From NCBI GenBank assembly GCA_964521815.1, contig CAZFSN010000109.1, positions 1 to 10,908 on the forward strand: 10,908 nucleotides of DNA. The letters run 5' to 3'. Positions 1 through 6,104 of this stretch are shown here, piece by piece. The stretch's first letter is position 1. The number at the start of each line of letters is the position of its first letter. The notes under the pieces are model-generated. The model was given only the letters and a program-made list of their open reading frames with translations, was not told where the DNA came from and searched no databases. This DNA is from JAAEQD01 sp964521815 (GTDB lineage: Bacteria; Zixibacteria; MSB-5A5; UBA10806; 4484-95). A program made the translations under genes and the position numbers.

Positions 1-2
1 TA

Positions 3-755
3 GTTATTCCTATCATATTTGCCCTTGTAGTCATGCGATATCCTTCTGGTTTATACAAATTCAATGTAGTAATTTTTATATTATCAATATTTAGTTTATT
101 ATTGACTAATTCGCGTGCCGCTTATTTAGCGGTTGGCATTTCGACTTTAATAGTTAGTTTTGTATATAAAAGAATGCGGGCAATTTTAGCAGTCATAGTG
201 TTTACGCTTATTGTGGCTTATTTCTATTTACCATCAATTCAACAATTAGCTACAGTACTTCTCAGAACAGGCGTCGATGTCACATCAGGAAGAAGCGATA
301 TATGGAGTGCTTCAATTAAGGTTATTAAAGATAATTATTTATTTGGAATTGGATTAGGAAATCAATCCGATTATTTGATTCAAAAGGTGCCGATTGCATT
401 TTTAAGATATATGTTTCAAAATATAAGCGGCGCTCATAATCTATTTTTAGATAAAGCTGTAGAATTGGGGGTGTTAGCCGTGCCTTTATTCTTATATTTG
501 TTTTATTCTTTATTGAAAATAATTATGATAAATAATAAATATGAAATTTCCATAAAGTATAAAACCTTAAATGTGGCAGGTTTTGGCATACTAATTACTG
601 CATTTGTTTATTCTTTTTTCGAAGGTACGGTTCTGATTCAAAAAGGTGGCATTTTCCCCACTTTTTATGGCTGGATCGTGTTATTTTGGTCCATGCAGAT
701 TTATCAAAGGAGAAGCGAGTTAATTAATCAGAATTCTAATCCATCGATCAATTAA
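3..755 (+). CDS. O-antigen ligase / polymerase family membrane protein (5' end outside window)
   Basis: This is the C-terminal part of a polytopic inner-membrane protein. The frame is open from base 3 to the stop at 753-755, so the ATG at 33 is probably internal and the gene begins upstream of the window. About six hydrophobic segments are visible. Between the fourth and fifth lies a soluble loop with SGRSDIW (285-305) and SGAHN followed by FLDKAVELG (from 426). This loop pattern, with an Arg and a His-Asn pair, is typical of the Wzy_C/O-antigen ligase family (WaaL and Wzy-type). Such proteins transfer or polymerise undecaprenyl-linked glycan at the periplasmic face. Ligase and polymerase cannot be separated from this fragment, and the sugar substrate cannot be told. 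The gene is markedly more AT-rich than the genes after position 960, as is common in surface-polysaccharide loci acquired by transfer. Family assignment is fairly sure; exact role is not. Confidence 0.8.
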   Translation, partial: VIPIIFALVVMRYPSGLYKFNVVIFILSIFSLLLTNSRAAYLAVGISTLIVSFVYKRMRAILAVIVFTLIVAYFYLPSIQQLATVLLRTGVDVTSGRSDIWSASIKVIKDNYLFGIGLGNQSDYLIQKVPIAFLRYMFQNISGAHNLFLDKAVELGVLAVPLFLYLFYSLLKIIMINNKYEISIKYKTLNVAGFGILITAFVYSFFEGTVLIQKGGIFPTFYGWIVLFWSMQIYQRRSELINQNSNPSIN

Positions 756-759
756 TTTT

Positions 760-782
760 GCATTAGTTTAACCTTATAATGC
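760..782 (+). terminator. Weak hairpin after the O-antigen ligase gene
   Basis: GCATTA (760-765) and TAATGC (777-782) form a 6-bp stem with an 11-base loop, five bases after the upstream stop codon. The following bases (GCTTTTCC) are only a poor T-tract. It sits where a terminator would be expected, but the stem is short and AT-rich, so this is a weak call. Confidence 0.25.
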
Positions 783-809
783 GCTTTTCCGCTCTTATCT
801 AAAAACATA

Positions 810-837
810 TTGACTTCCCCATAAAATATCATATAAT
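810..837 (+). promoter_or_regulatory. Sigma70-type promoter for the cyclic-DPG synthetase homologue
   Basis: TTGACT (810-815) is followed by a 16-base spacer and a perfect TATAAT (832-837). A transcript would begin near 844 and carry a leader of about 117 bases before the GTG start at 961. The leader is AT-rich. It contains a 5-bp inverted repeat, TGGTC (854-858) with GACCA (872-876), which may be a protein-binding site, but I recognise no riboswitch. The spacer has no other gene, so this is the natural promoter for the next transcription unit. Confidence 0.6.
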
Positions 838-945
838 ACCCTCCATGATATACTGGTCTAAAAAATTGTTTGACCATTAAGGAAACTTTTAATTTCCGAG
901 AAAACATTTGTCCATGAAAATATAGTTATATATGTCAAATTTTAG

Positions 946-952
946 AAAGGAG
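946..952 (+). promoter_or_regulatory. Ribosome binding site fixing the GTG start of the cyclic-DPG synthetase homologue
   Basis: AAAGGAG lies 8 bases before GTG at 961. This is a near-ideal Shine-Dalgarno site and spacing. The protein beginning there also starts where the family normally does, a few residues before the conserved IIMGAAGRDFHN stretch. Confidence 0.75.
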
Positions 953-960
953 TAGCCAAA

Positions 961-2340
961 GTGGCTATCAAACCGAAAAAAGTAATCATCATGGGCGCGG
1001 CAGGCAGGGATTTTCATAATTTCAACTGTGTCTATCGCGACAACAAGGAGTATCAGGTCGTGGCTTTTACGGCCACCCAGATTCCTGATATTTACGGAAG
1101 AAAGTATCCGGCCAAACTGGCCGGTTCGCTTTATCCCAAAGGCATTCCGATTGTGGCCGAGGAGGAATTGCCGTTATTAATCGATCAATACGAAGTCGAT
1201 GAAGTCGTGTTTTCTTACTCCGATGTCTCTTACGAATATGTCATGTCTATCGGAGCGGTTGTCAATGCCTGCGGCGCGGATTTCAAAATGCTGGGTATCG
1301 AGAAAACCATGCTCAAGTCCAAAAAGCCCGTAGTTTCGGTATGCGCTATTCGTACCGGATGCGGTAAATCGCAGACGACCCGCAAAGTCTGTAAAGTGCT
1401 TCAGAGTTTCGGCCTTAAAGTGGTAGCGATCCGTCACCCGATGCCATATGGCGACTTAACCAAACAAATCTGCCAGCGTTTCGCCAAACTTTCCGATCTT
1501 GACAAGCATAAATGTACGATTGAGGAACGCGAGGAATACGAACCTCATATCAACAATGGCGTGATAGTATATGCCGGAGTCGATTATGGGGTAATTCTTC
1601 ATGAAGCGGAAAAAGAGGCTGATGTTATTGTCTGGGATGGCGGCAACAACGATGCATCGTTCTATGATCCCGATATACAAATCACGGTGGTTGACCCGCA
1701 TCGCGCCGGCCATGAGTTATCTTATTATCCAGGAGAATTAAACCTGCTTCTGGCTGATATTATTATAATCAATAAAATCGATACCGCTCCGCCCGAGGGG
1801 GTCGAGGATGTCAGGGAATCTATATCAATGTTAAATCCCGAAGCAGTCGTTATCGACGCCGCTTCGCCTATTTTCATTGATAAGCCTGAACTTATTACCG
1901 GCAAAAGGGTGTTGGTAGTTGAGGATGGCCCGACTTTGACACATGGCGGAATGACCTATGGCGCCGGAATCGTGGCTGCCACCAAATTTGGCGCCGCCGA
2001 GTTAGTTGATCCACGGCCATATACTGTTGGCTCGATTACGGAAACATTCAAGAAATATCCCGATATAGGTACGCTTCTACCGGCTATGGGTTATGGCGCC
2101 AAGCAGGTTAAAGATCTGGAGAAAACTATCGCGAAAGCCAAAGCCGATTCGGTAATTATCGGTACCCCGATTGACCTTCGCCGGATTATCAAGATTTCCA
2201 AACCATCGACCCGCGTAAGTTACGAATTACAGGAAATCGGCCTGCCTAATCTTGAATCCGTTTTATCTGTTTTCTTTCCGAAACCTAAACTGAAGAAAGC
2301 AACCAAGTCGAAAACAACTAAAAGCCGTAAACGTAAATAG
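961..2340 (+). CDS. cpgS: Cyclic 2,3-diphosphoglycerate synthetase-like P-loop protein (COG2403 type) with basic tail
   Basis: This 459-residue protein resembles cyclic 2,3-diphosphoglycerate synthetase. In methanogenic archaea that enzyme uses ATP to close 2,3-diphosphoglycerate into the cyclic anhydride, a thermoprotectant and phosphate store. Bacterial homologues are widespread and usually get the same name without biochemical proof; older annotation called them predicted GTPases. Visible conserved stretches are the N-terminal Rossmann-like IIMGAAGRDFHN (9-20) and a P-loop-like RTGCGKS (131-137), in which the first Gly of a canonical Walker A is missing. Further on come HPMPYGDL, WDGGNND, DPHRAGHELSYYPGE, INKID (NKxD-like, guanine-type), VEDGPTLTHGGM and IGTPIDLRR. 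The last 19 residues (441-459) are an appended basic tail with 9 Lys and 2 Arg. The start is GTG, supported by the AAAGGAG site. It has its own promoter and a downstream terminator, so it is probably monocistronic. Family membership is confident; the reaction is inferred. Confidence 0.85.
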   Translation: MAIKPKKVIIMGAAGRDFHNFNCVYRDNKEYQVVAFTATQIPDIYGRKYPAKLAGSLYPKGIPIVAEEELPLLIDQYEVDEVVFSYSDVSYEYVMSIGAVVNACGADFKMLGIEKTMLKSKKPVVSVCAIRTGCGKSQTTRKVCKVLQSFGLKVVAIRHPMPYGDLTKQICQRFAKLSDLDKHKCTIEEREEYEPHINNGVIVYAGVDYGVILHEAEKEADVIVWDGGNNDASFYDPDIQITVVDPHRAGHELSYYPGELNLLLADIIIINKIDTAPPEGVEDVRESISMLNPEAVVIDAASPIFIDKPELITGKRVLVVEDGPTLTHGGMTYGAGIVAATKFGAAELVDPRPYTVGSITETFKKYPDIGTLLPAMGYGAKQVKDLEKTIAKAKADSVIIGTPIDLRRIIKISKPSTRVSYELQEIGLPNLESVLSVFFPKPKLKKATKSKTTKSRKRK

Positions 2341-2367
2341 GATTTCATTTTAAGATACGATTAAACG

Positions 2368-2400
2368 GGCGAGCCCAAAATAAAGGCTCGCCTTTGGCTT
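2368..2400 (+). terminator. Rho-independent terminator after the cyclic-DPG synthetase homologue
   Basis: GGCGAGCC (2368-2375) and GGCTCGCC (2385-2392) form a perfect 8-bp GC-rich stem with a 9-base loop, 27 bases after the stop codon. The stem is followed by TTTGGCTTTT, an interrupted T-tract. It cleanly separates this gene from the carbamate kinase gene. Confidence 0.75.
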
Positions 2401-2429
2401 TTGAAAAATAGCGGAATATTTGATATTAA
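2401..2429 (+). promoter_or_regulatory. Candidate promoter for the carbamate kinase gene
   Basis: TTGAAA (2401-2406), a 17-base spacer and TATTAA (2424-2429) lie immediately after the terminator. Transcription would start near 2436, leaving about 80 bases before the ATG at 2516. The -35 matches consensus at 5 of 6 positions and the -10 at only 4 of 6. The position right after a terminator supports it, but the region is AT-rich and chance matches are easy. Confidence 0.4.
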
Positions 2430-2515
2430 AATGTTTGTTTTTAAAACATAATCAATTAATATGCATTTTTGCCGCAAAACCGGCGTTAATTTTAAAATAC
2501 TGTTGGTGGTGTGAG

Positions 2516-3460
2516 ATGACAAAAAAGACGGCAGTGGTAGCTTTAGGTGGTAACGCGATCACCAAAAAGGATCGCGAAGATACTATTTCCAATCAGTTTA
2601 TCAATACCGAAATAAGCCTGGCTGGAATTATCAAATTAATTCAGGATGATTACAATCTGGCCTTAACACATGGCAATGGACCTCAAGTCGGCAATGCTGT
2701 GCTTCGGGTTGAATTATCCCAAGGTAAAACGCCTGATTTACCCATTTTTATCTGCGTCGCTGATCTGCAAGGCGGCATGGGATTTATGATCGAGCAGGTG
2801 CTTCAAAACATATTGGTTAAAAAGGGTATATCCCGGGAAGTCTCAAGTATTATCACTCAGGTATTGGTCGATAAAGACGATGCGGATTTTAAAGATCCTT
2901 CAAAATTTATCGGGCAGTTTTATGAACCTGATAAGGCCGAACTTCTGAAAAAAGAATTTGGCTGGATAATGAAACCATATCCAGGCGATAACCGCTTACG
3001 GCGGGTTATTGCTTCACCCAAACCACTGAGCATTATCGAGAAGAATGTTATTAAAAACCTGGTAGAAAGAGGCGTTGTTGTTATCGCGTCAGGTGGCGGT
3101 GGTATTCCTGTTATAAAAGATCAAGGCGCATTTAAAGGCATAGACGCGGTAATTGACAAGGATAGGGCGGCATCGGTGATGGCCCGCGATATTGCCGCGC
3201 AACTGTTGGTTATATTAACATCGGTTGATAAGGTATCTTTAAATTATAGCAAACCGAATCAAAAATATATCGATCAGATGACAGTTAAAGAGGCCGAAAA
3301 GTACCTGGCGGAGAAGCATTTTCCGGCCGGCAGTATGGGACCTAAAATCGAAGCCGCTATTGACTTCCTGAAAGCCGGCGGCGAAAAAGTGATAATCGGA
3401 TCGATTGAAAAAGCCTATGAGGCTATCAATGGGGATGCCGGTACGATAATTACCCAATAG
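2516..3460 (+). CDS. arcC: Carbamate kinase
   Basis: This 314-residue protein is an amino-acid-kinase-fold carbamate kinase, which catalyses the reversible ATP + carbamate = ADP + carbamoyl phosphate. In fermenting bacteria it usually runs toward ATP at the end of arginine, agmatine or purine catabolism. Visible motifs are ALGGNAI (9-15), the nucleotide/phosphate loop THGNGPQVGN (51-60), ASPKPLSIIE, ASGGGGIPVI, DKDRAA, AGSMGPKIEAA, and GDAGTII near the end. The length fits the family's usual 310-315. I chose ATG 2516 because the conserved N-terminus (VVALGGNA) begins directly after it. The frame is open further upstream to a TTG at 2420, but that would add 32 unlikely residues from within the promoter region. 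The ribosome binding site (GGTGGTG, 2506-2512) is weak and close. No arginine deiminase or carbamoyltransferase gene is nearby, so the pathway is unknown. Confidence 0.92.
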   Translation: MTKKTAVVALGGNAITKKDREDTISNQFINTEISLAGIIKLIQDDYNLALTHGNGPQVGNAVLRVELSQGKTPDLPIFICVADLQGGMGFMIEQVLQNILVKKGISREVSSIITQVLVDKDDADFKDPSKFIGQFYEPDKAELLKKEFGWIMKPYPGDNRLRRVIASPKPLSIIEKNVIKNLVERGVVVIASGGGGIPVIKDQGAFKGIDAVIDKDRAASVMARDIAAQLLVILTSVDKVSLNYSKPNQKYIDQMTVKEAEKYLAEKHFPAGSMGPKIEAAIDFLKAGGEKVIIGSIEKAYEAINGDAGTIITQ

Positions 3461-3502
3461 TATAAATTTTGATAAAAATTTGGATTAACAAGTGAGGGTG
3501 GT

Positions 3503-4858
3503 TTGGGCTTTCTGGAAAGCCTGACAGAGAAAATTATCCGTGAAGGCGGGAAAATCTATGAGGTAGGTGGACCTGTCAGGGATAGTCTATTAGGAAATAA
3601 AAGCCCGAAAGATCTGGACCTTCTGGTTTGCGGTATTCCGCTTTCCAAACTCAAATCAATTCTTCAGAAATTCGGCGATATCAACTTGGTCGGTCAGGCG
3701 TTTGGCGTAATAAAATTCAAACCGCGCGACGCCGATTCGGTTTTAGATATATCATTACCGAGAAAAGAAAAGTCCACCGGGACCGGCCATCGCGACTTTG
3801 ACATCGATTTCGATCATAGCATTTCAATCGAGGATGATCTATTACGCCGTGATTTTACGATTAATGCCATGGCCCGCGAGTTGCCATCGGGGAATTTAAT
3901 CGATCCCTTTGGCGGCAAGATTGACTTGGAAAACAGGCTGCTCAGAATAGTCTCTCCGGCAAGCTTTACCGATGACCCGCTACGGATTCTTCGGGGGATT
4001 CAATTCGCCGCCCGTTTTGAATTAACTGTCGAAGCCAACACTCTTGATGAAATGAAGAAACACGCCTCTTTGGTGGAATCGATTTCGCCGGAGAGAATCG
4101 CTGAGGAGTTAAACAAGCTATTGGAGAAAGCGGAAAAACCATCGGCAGGCTTCAGGCTGATGAATCAGATCGGACTGTTAAATTATATTCTGCCGGAACT
4201 CGCGCAGACCGTTGGTGTCGAACAACCCGGAGGCTACCATCGCTGGGATGTGTTTGAGCACACTTTGCATGTTGTAGATGAGGCGCCGCGGAAATTAACA
4301 GTCAGACTGGCAGCATTATTTCATGATCTCGGTAAGCCGGCCACGCGGCAGCTAATCGAAAGCGGAGCTACTTTTTACGGACATGATAAATTAGGTAAAA
4401 AGCTGGCAATTAACGCGCTAAAAAGGCTGCGCTATTCTAATGATATTATCGATCAAGTTAGAATTCTGGTTGATAAGCATATGTTCAGTGAAAGAGCCGG
4501 CGATAAGGGAATTAGGCGATTAATTAGCAATGTTGGCCAGAATCTGATATTCGATTTGATATCTCTTCGCCGAGCTGATACAATAGCTCAGGGGATGGGG
4601 CAGACGACTGAAAGCATAGATGAATTCGAGGTTAAAATTAAATCCGAAATAGACAAGAAACAGCCATTTGGTTTGGCTGATTTGGCCTTGAACGGCAACG
4701 ACTTAAAGGAGAAATTTGGACTTGAGGAGGGGGTCATAATTGGCCAGGTTTTAAATTACCTTTTGGACAAGGTTTTAGATGAACCTCAGGCTAATACGAA
4801 GGACGAATTGTTAACGTTAAGCGGCGATTTTTTACGCAAAAGGCGGCTTGACATTTGA
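3503..4858 (+). CDS. cca: CCA tRNA nucleotidyltransferase / poly(A) polymerase family protein with HD domain
   Basis: This 451-residue protein belongs to the class II nucleotidyltransferases that add CCA to tRNA 3' ends or, in relatives, add poly(A). The N-terminal head has VGGPVRD (21-27) and the paired carboxylates DLD (37-39). A further Asp lies in LDISLPR (Asp82), and RRDFTINAMA (115-124) follows, then the DPLRILRGIQFAARF neck helix. A C-terminal HD domain carries His253 and FHDLGKP (His274-Asp275), as in phosphohydrolase-bearing CCA enzymes of the E. coli type. CCA, A-only and poly(A) activity cannot be separated without seeing a partner enzyme elsewhere in the genome. The start is TTG at 3503, chosen because GAGGG (3494-3498) precedes it and the family N-terminus follows within 20 residues; no ATG or GTG in frame is better placed. 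It lies 42 bases after the carbamate kinase gene and is probably co-transcribed with it. Confidence 0.88.
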   Translation: MGFLESLTEKIIREGGKIYEVGGPVRDSLLGNKSPKDLDLLVCGIPLSKLKSILQKFGDINLVGQAFGVIKFKPRDADSVLDISLPRKEKSTGTGHRDFDIDFDHSISIEDDLLRRDFTINAMARELPSGNLIDPFGGKIDLENRLLRIVSPASFTDDPLRILRGIQFAARFELTVEANTLDEMKKHASLVESISPERIAEELNKLLEKAEKPSAGFRLMNQIGLLNYILPELAQTVGVEQPGGYHRWDVFEHTLHVVDEAPRKLTVRLAALFHDLGKPATRQLIESGATFYGHDKLGKKLAINALKRLRYSNDIIDQVRILVDKHMFSERAGDKGIRRLISNVGQNLIFDLISLRRADTIAQGMGQTTESIDEFEVKIKSEIDKKQPFGLADLALNGNDLKEKFGLEEGVIIGQVLNYLLDKVLDEPQANTKDELLTLSGDFLRKRRLDI

Positions 4859-4875
4859 GAATCTTTTCACTTAAT
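4848..4875 (+). promoter_or_regulatory. Candidate promoter for the sucCD-kor cluster
   Basis: A consensus TTGACA (4848-4853) sits in the last codons of the preceding gene. CTTAAT (4870-4875), 4 of 6 matches to TATAAT, follows after a 16-base spacer. Transcription would start near 4882, giving a leader of only about 17 bases before sucC. The perfect -35 and its position make it plausible; the -10 is poor. Transcription from upstream is also possible because no terminator separates the genes. Confidence 0.35.
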
Positions 4876-4878
4876 TAG

Positions 4879-4896
4879 CCTTCCTATAGGGAGGAG
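4879..4896 (+). promoter_or_regulatory. sucC Shine-Dalgarno site inside a small hairpin
   Basis: CCTTCC (4879-4884) can pair with GGGAGG (4889-4894) around a TATA loop, giving a 6-bp stem with one G-U pair. The right arm is most of the sucC Shine-Dalgarno sequence GGGAGGAG, which ends 2 bases before ATG 4899. In a read-through transcript the hairpin would partly hide the ribosome site. In a transcript starting near 4882 the left arm would be mostly missing. Regulation by this switch is inference only. Confidence 0.4.
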
Positions 4897-4898
4897 AT

Positions 4899-6038
4899 AT
4901 GAAAATACACGAATACCAGGCAAAAGAAATTTTCGGTAAATTCGGAATTCCGATTCCGAAAGGCGAAGTCGTTACGAACCCGGAGGAAGCCCGCAATCTC
5001 GCGGTTCGCTATGAAAAACCGGTGATGGTCAAAGCCCAGGTCCATGTTGGCGGACGCGGCAAAGCCGGCGGAATCAAATATTGTAAAGAACCCGATGACG
5101 CTTTTTTCGCGGCCCAGGAAGTCCTTGGGATGGATATCAAGGGGCTGATAGTTAAAAAAATACTTGTTACCGAGGCGATCGATATCAAGCACGAAGCTTA
5201 TGTGGGCATCATTCTCGACCGGGCATCCAAGAAAAACGTCTTCATGGTTTCACCGGCGGGCGGGATCGATATCGAGCAGGTAGCCGCCGAAACCCCGGAA
5301 AAAATCATGAAATTAGCGGTCGATCCGCTTCTGGGACTGCATCAGTATGAAGCCTTAAAGCTGGCCCGCTTTGTTTATCCGGATATCAAAATCGCCCGCA
5401 AAGCCGCTCCGATTTTAAGAAAGCTGTATAACGCCTTTGTTCACAGTGACTCATCGTTGGCGGAAATTAATCCGCTGGTACTGGATGGCGAAAATAATCT
5501 GATCGCCCTTGACGCGAAAATTAACCTCGATGACAACGGCTTGTTCAAGCATCCCGAACTGGAAAATTATCGCGATCTTGACGCCGAGGACCCGGCCGAG
5601 ATGGAAGCCAAGCGCAACGATTTATCATTTGTTAAGCTGGATGGCAATATCGGCTGTTGTGTCAACGGCGCCGGCCTGGCAATGGCGACCATGGACCTGG
5701 TGAAATATTTCGGCGGTCAACCGGCCAATTTCCTCGATATTGGCGGTTCATCATCGCCGGATAAGGTAATCGCCGCGTTGCGGATTATTTTAGATGATCC
5801 CAATGTCGGCGTAATCTTATTCAATATTTTCGGCGGCATAACCAGATGCGATGACGTTGCTAATGGCATAGTCGCGGCCGTGGAAAAACTCAAACCGCGG
5901 GTGCCGATTGTTGTCCGTCTAACCGGAACCAATGAGGAAAAAGGCAAGGAAATCCTTCAAAGCCTGGATTTCCCCGCCACCAATTCGATGGATGAAGTAG
6001 TCAAGATGGCTATTAAAGAGGTTGCTCCGGTAGCCTGA
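4899..6038 (+). CDS. sucC: Succinyl-CoA synthetase (ADP-forming type), beta subunit
   Basis: This 379-residue ATP-grasp subunit pairs with SucD to interconvert succinyl-CoA + NDP + phosphate and succinate + CoA + NTP in the cytoplasmic TCA pathway. The N-terminus MKIHEYQAKEIF is the family signature. GGRGKAGG marks the nucleotide-binding region, and EINPLVL with the following ALDAK stretch supplies the expected metal-binding Asn and Asp. DGNIGCCVNGAGLAMATMD and FGGITRCD belong to the C-terminal CoA-ligase domain that contacts the alpha subunit. Residue 20 is Pro, as in the E. coli ATP-using enzyme, where GTP-specific forms carry Gln; this suggests ATP/ADP preference, by alignment from memory. 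Length is normal (E. coli 388) and the protein looks intact. A strong GGGAGGAG site precedes ATG 4899. sucD follows after 66 bases with no terminator. Confidence 0.96.
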   Translation: MKIHEYQAKEIFGKFGIPIPKGEVVTNPEEARNLAVRYEKPVMVKAQVHVGGRGKAGGIKYCKEPDDAFFAAQEVLGMDIKGLIVKKILVTEAIDIKHEAYVGIILDRASKKNVFMVSPAGGIDIEQVAAETPEKIMKLAVDPLLGLHQYEALKLARFVYPDIKIARKAAPILRKLYNAFVHSDSSLAEINPLVLDGENNLIALDAKINLDDNGLFKHPELENYRDLDAEDPAEMEAKRNDLSFVKLDGNIGCCVNGAGLAMATMDLVKYFGGQPANFLDIGGSSSPDKVIAALRIILDDPNVGVILFNIFGGITRCDDVANGIVAAVEKLKPRVPIVVRLTGTNEEKGKEILQSLDFPATNSMDEVVKMAIKEVAPVA

Positions 6039-6104
6039 TTAAAGATATCGAATTGTTAACCAATGATGATGATCGTCTACAGATAAAAGAAGAGAAGGTG
6101 TGTT

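Noticed and set aside
870..897. Second promoter starting at TTGACC in the leader before 961
   Set aside because: No -10-like sequence occurs at 16 to 18 bases; the TTGACT-TATAAT pair upstream is far better.
2431..2449. ATGTTT/AAACAT inverted repeat before the carbamate kinase gene as an operator
   Set aside because: A 6-bp arm in AT-rich DNA is expected by chance, and nothing else supports a regulator site.
2420..2515. Upstream extension of carbamate kinase from a TTG at 2420
   Set aside because: It would add 32 residues unlike the family, encoded across the candidate promoter; the family N-terminus begins right after ATG 2516.
3464..3481. AAATTTT/AAAATTT inverted repeat after the carbamate kinase gene as a terminator
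   Set aside because: The stem is entirely A-T and lacks a following T-tract, so it is probably only AT-rich spacer.
6053..6081. TTGTTA...TCTACA as a separate sucD promoter
   Set aside because: The -10 matches only 3 of 6 positions, and sucC and sucD are normally co-transcribed.
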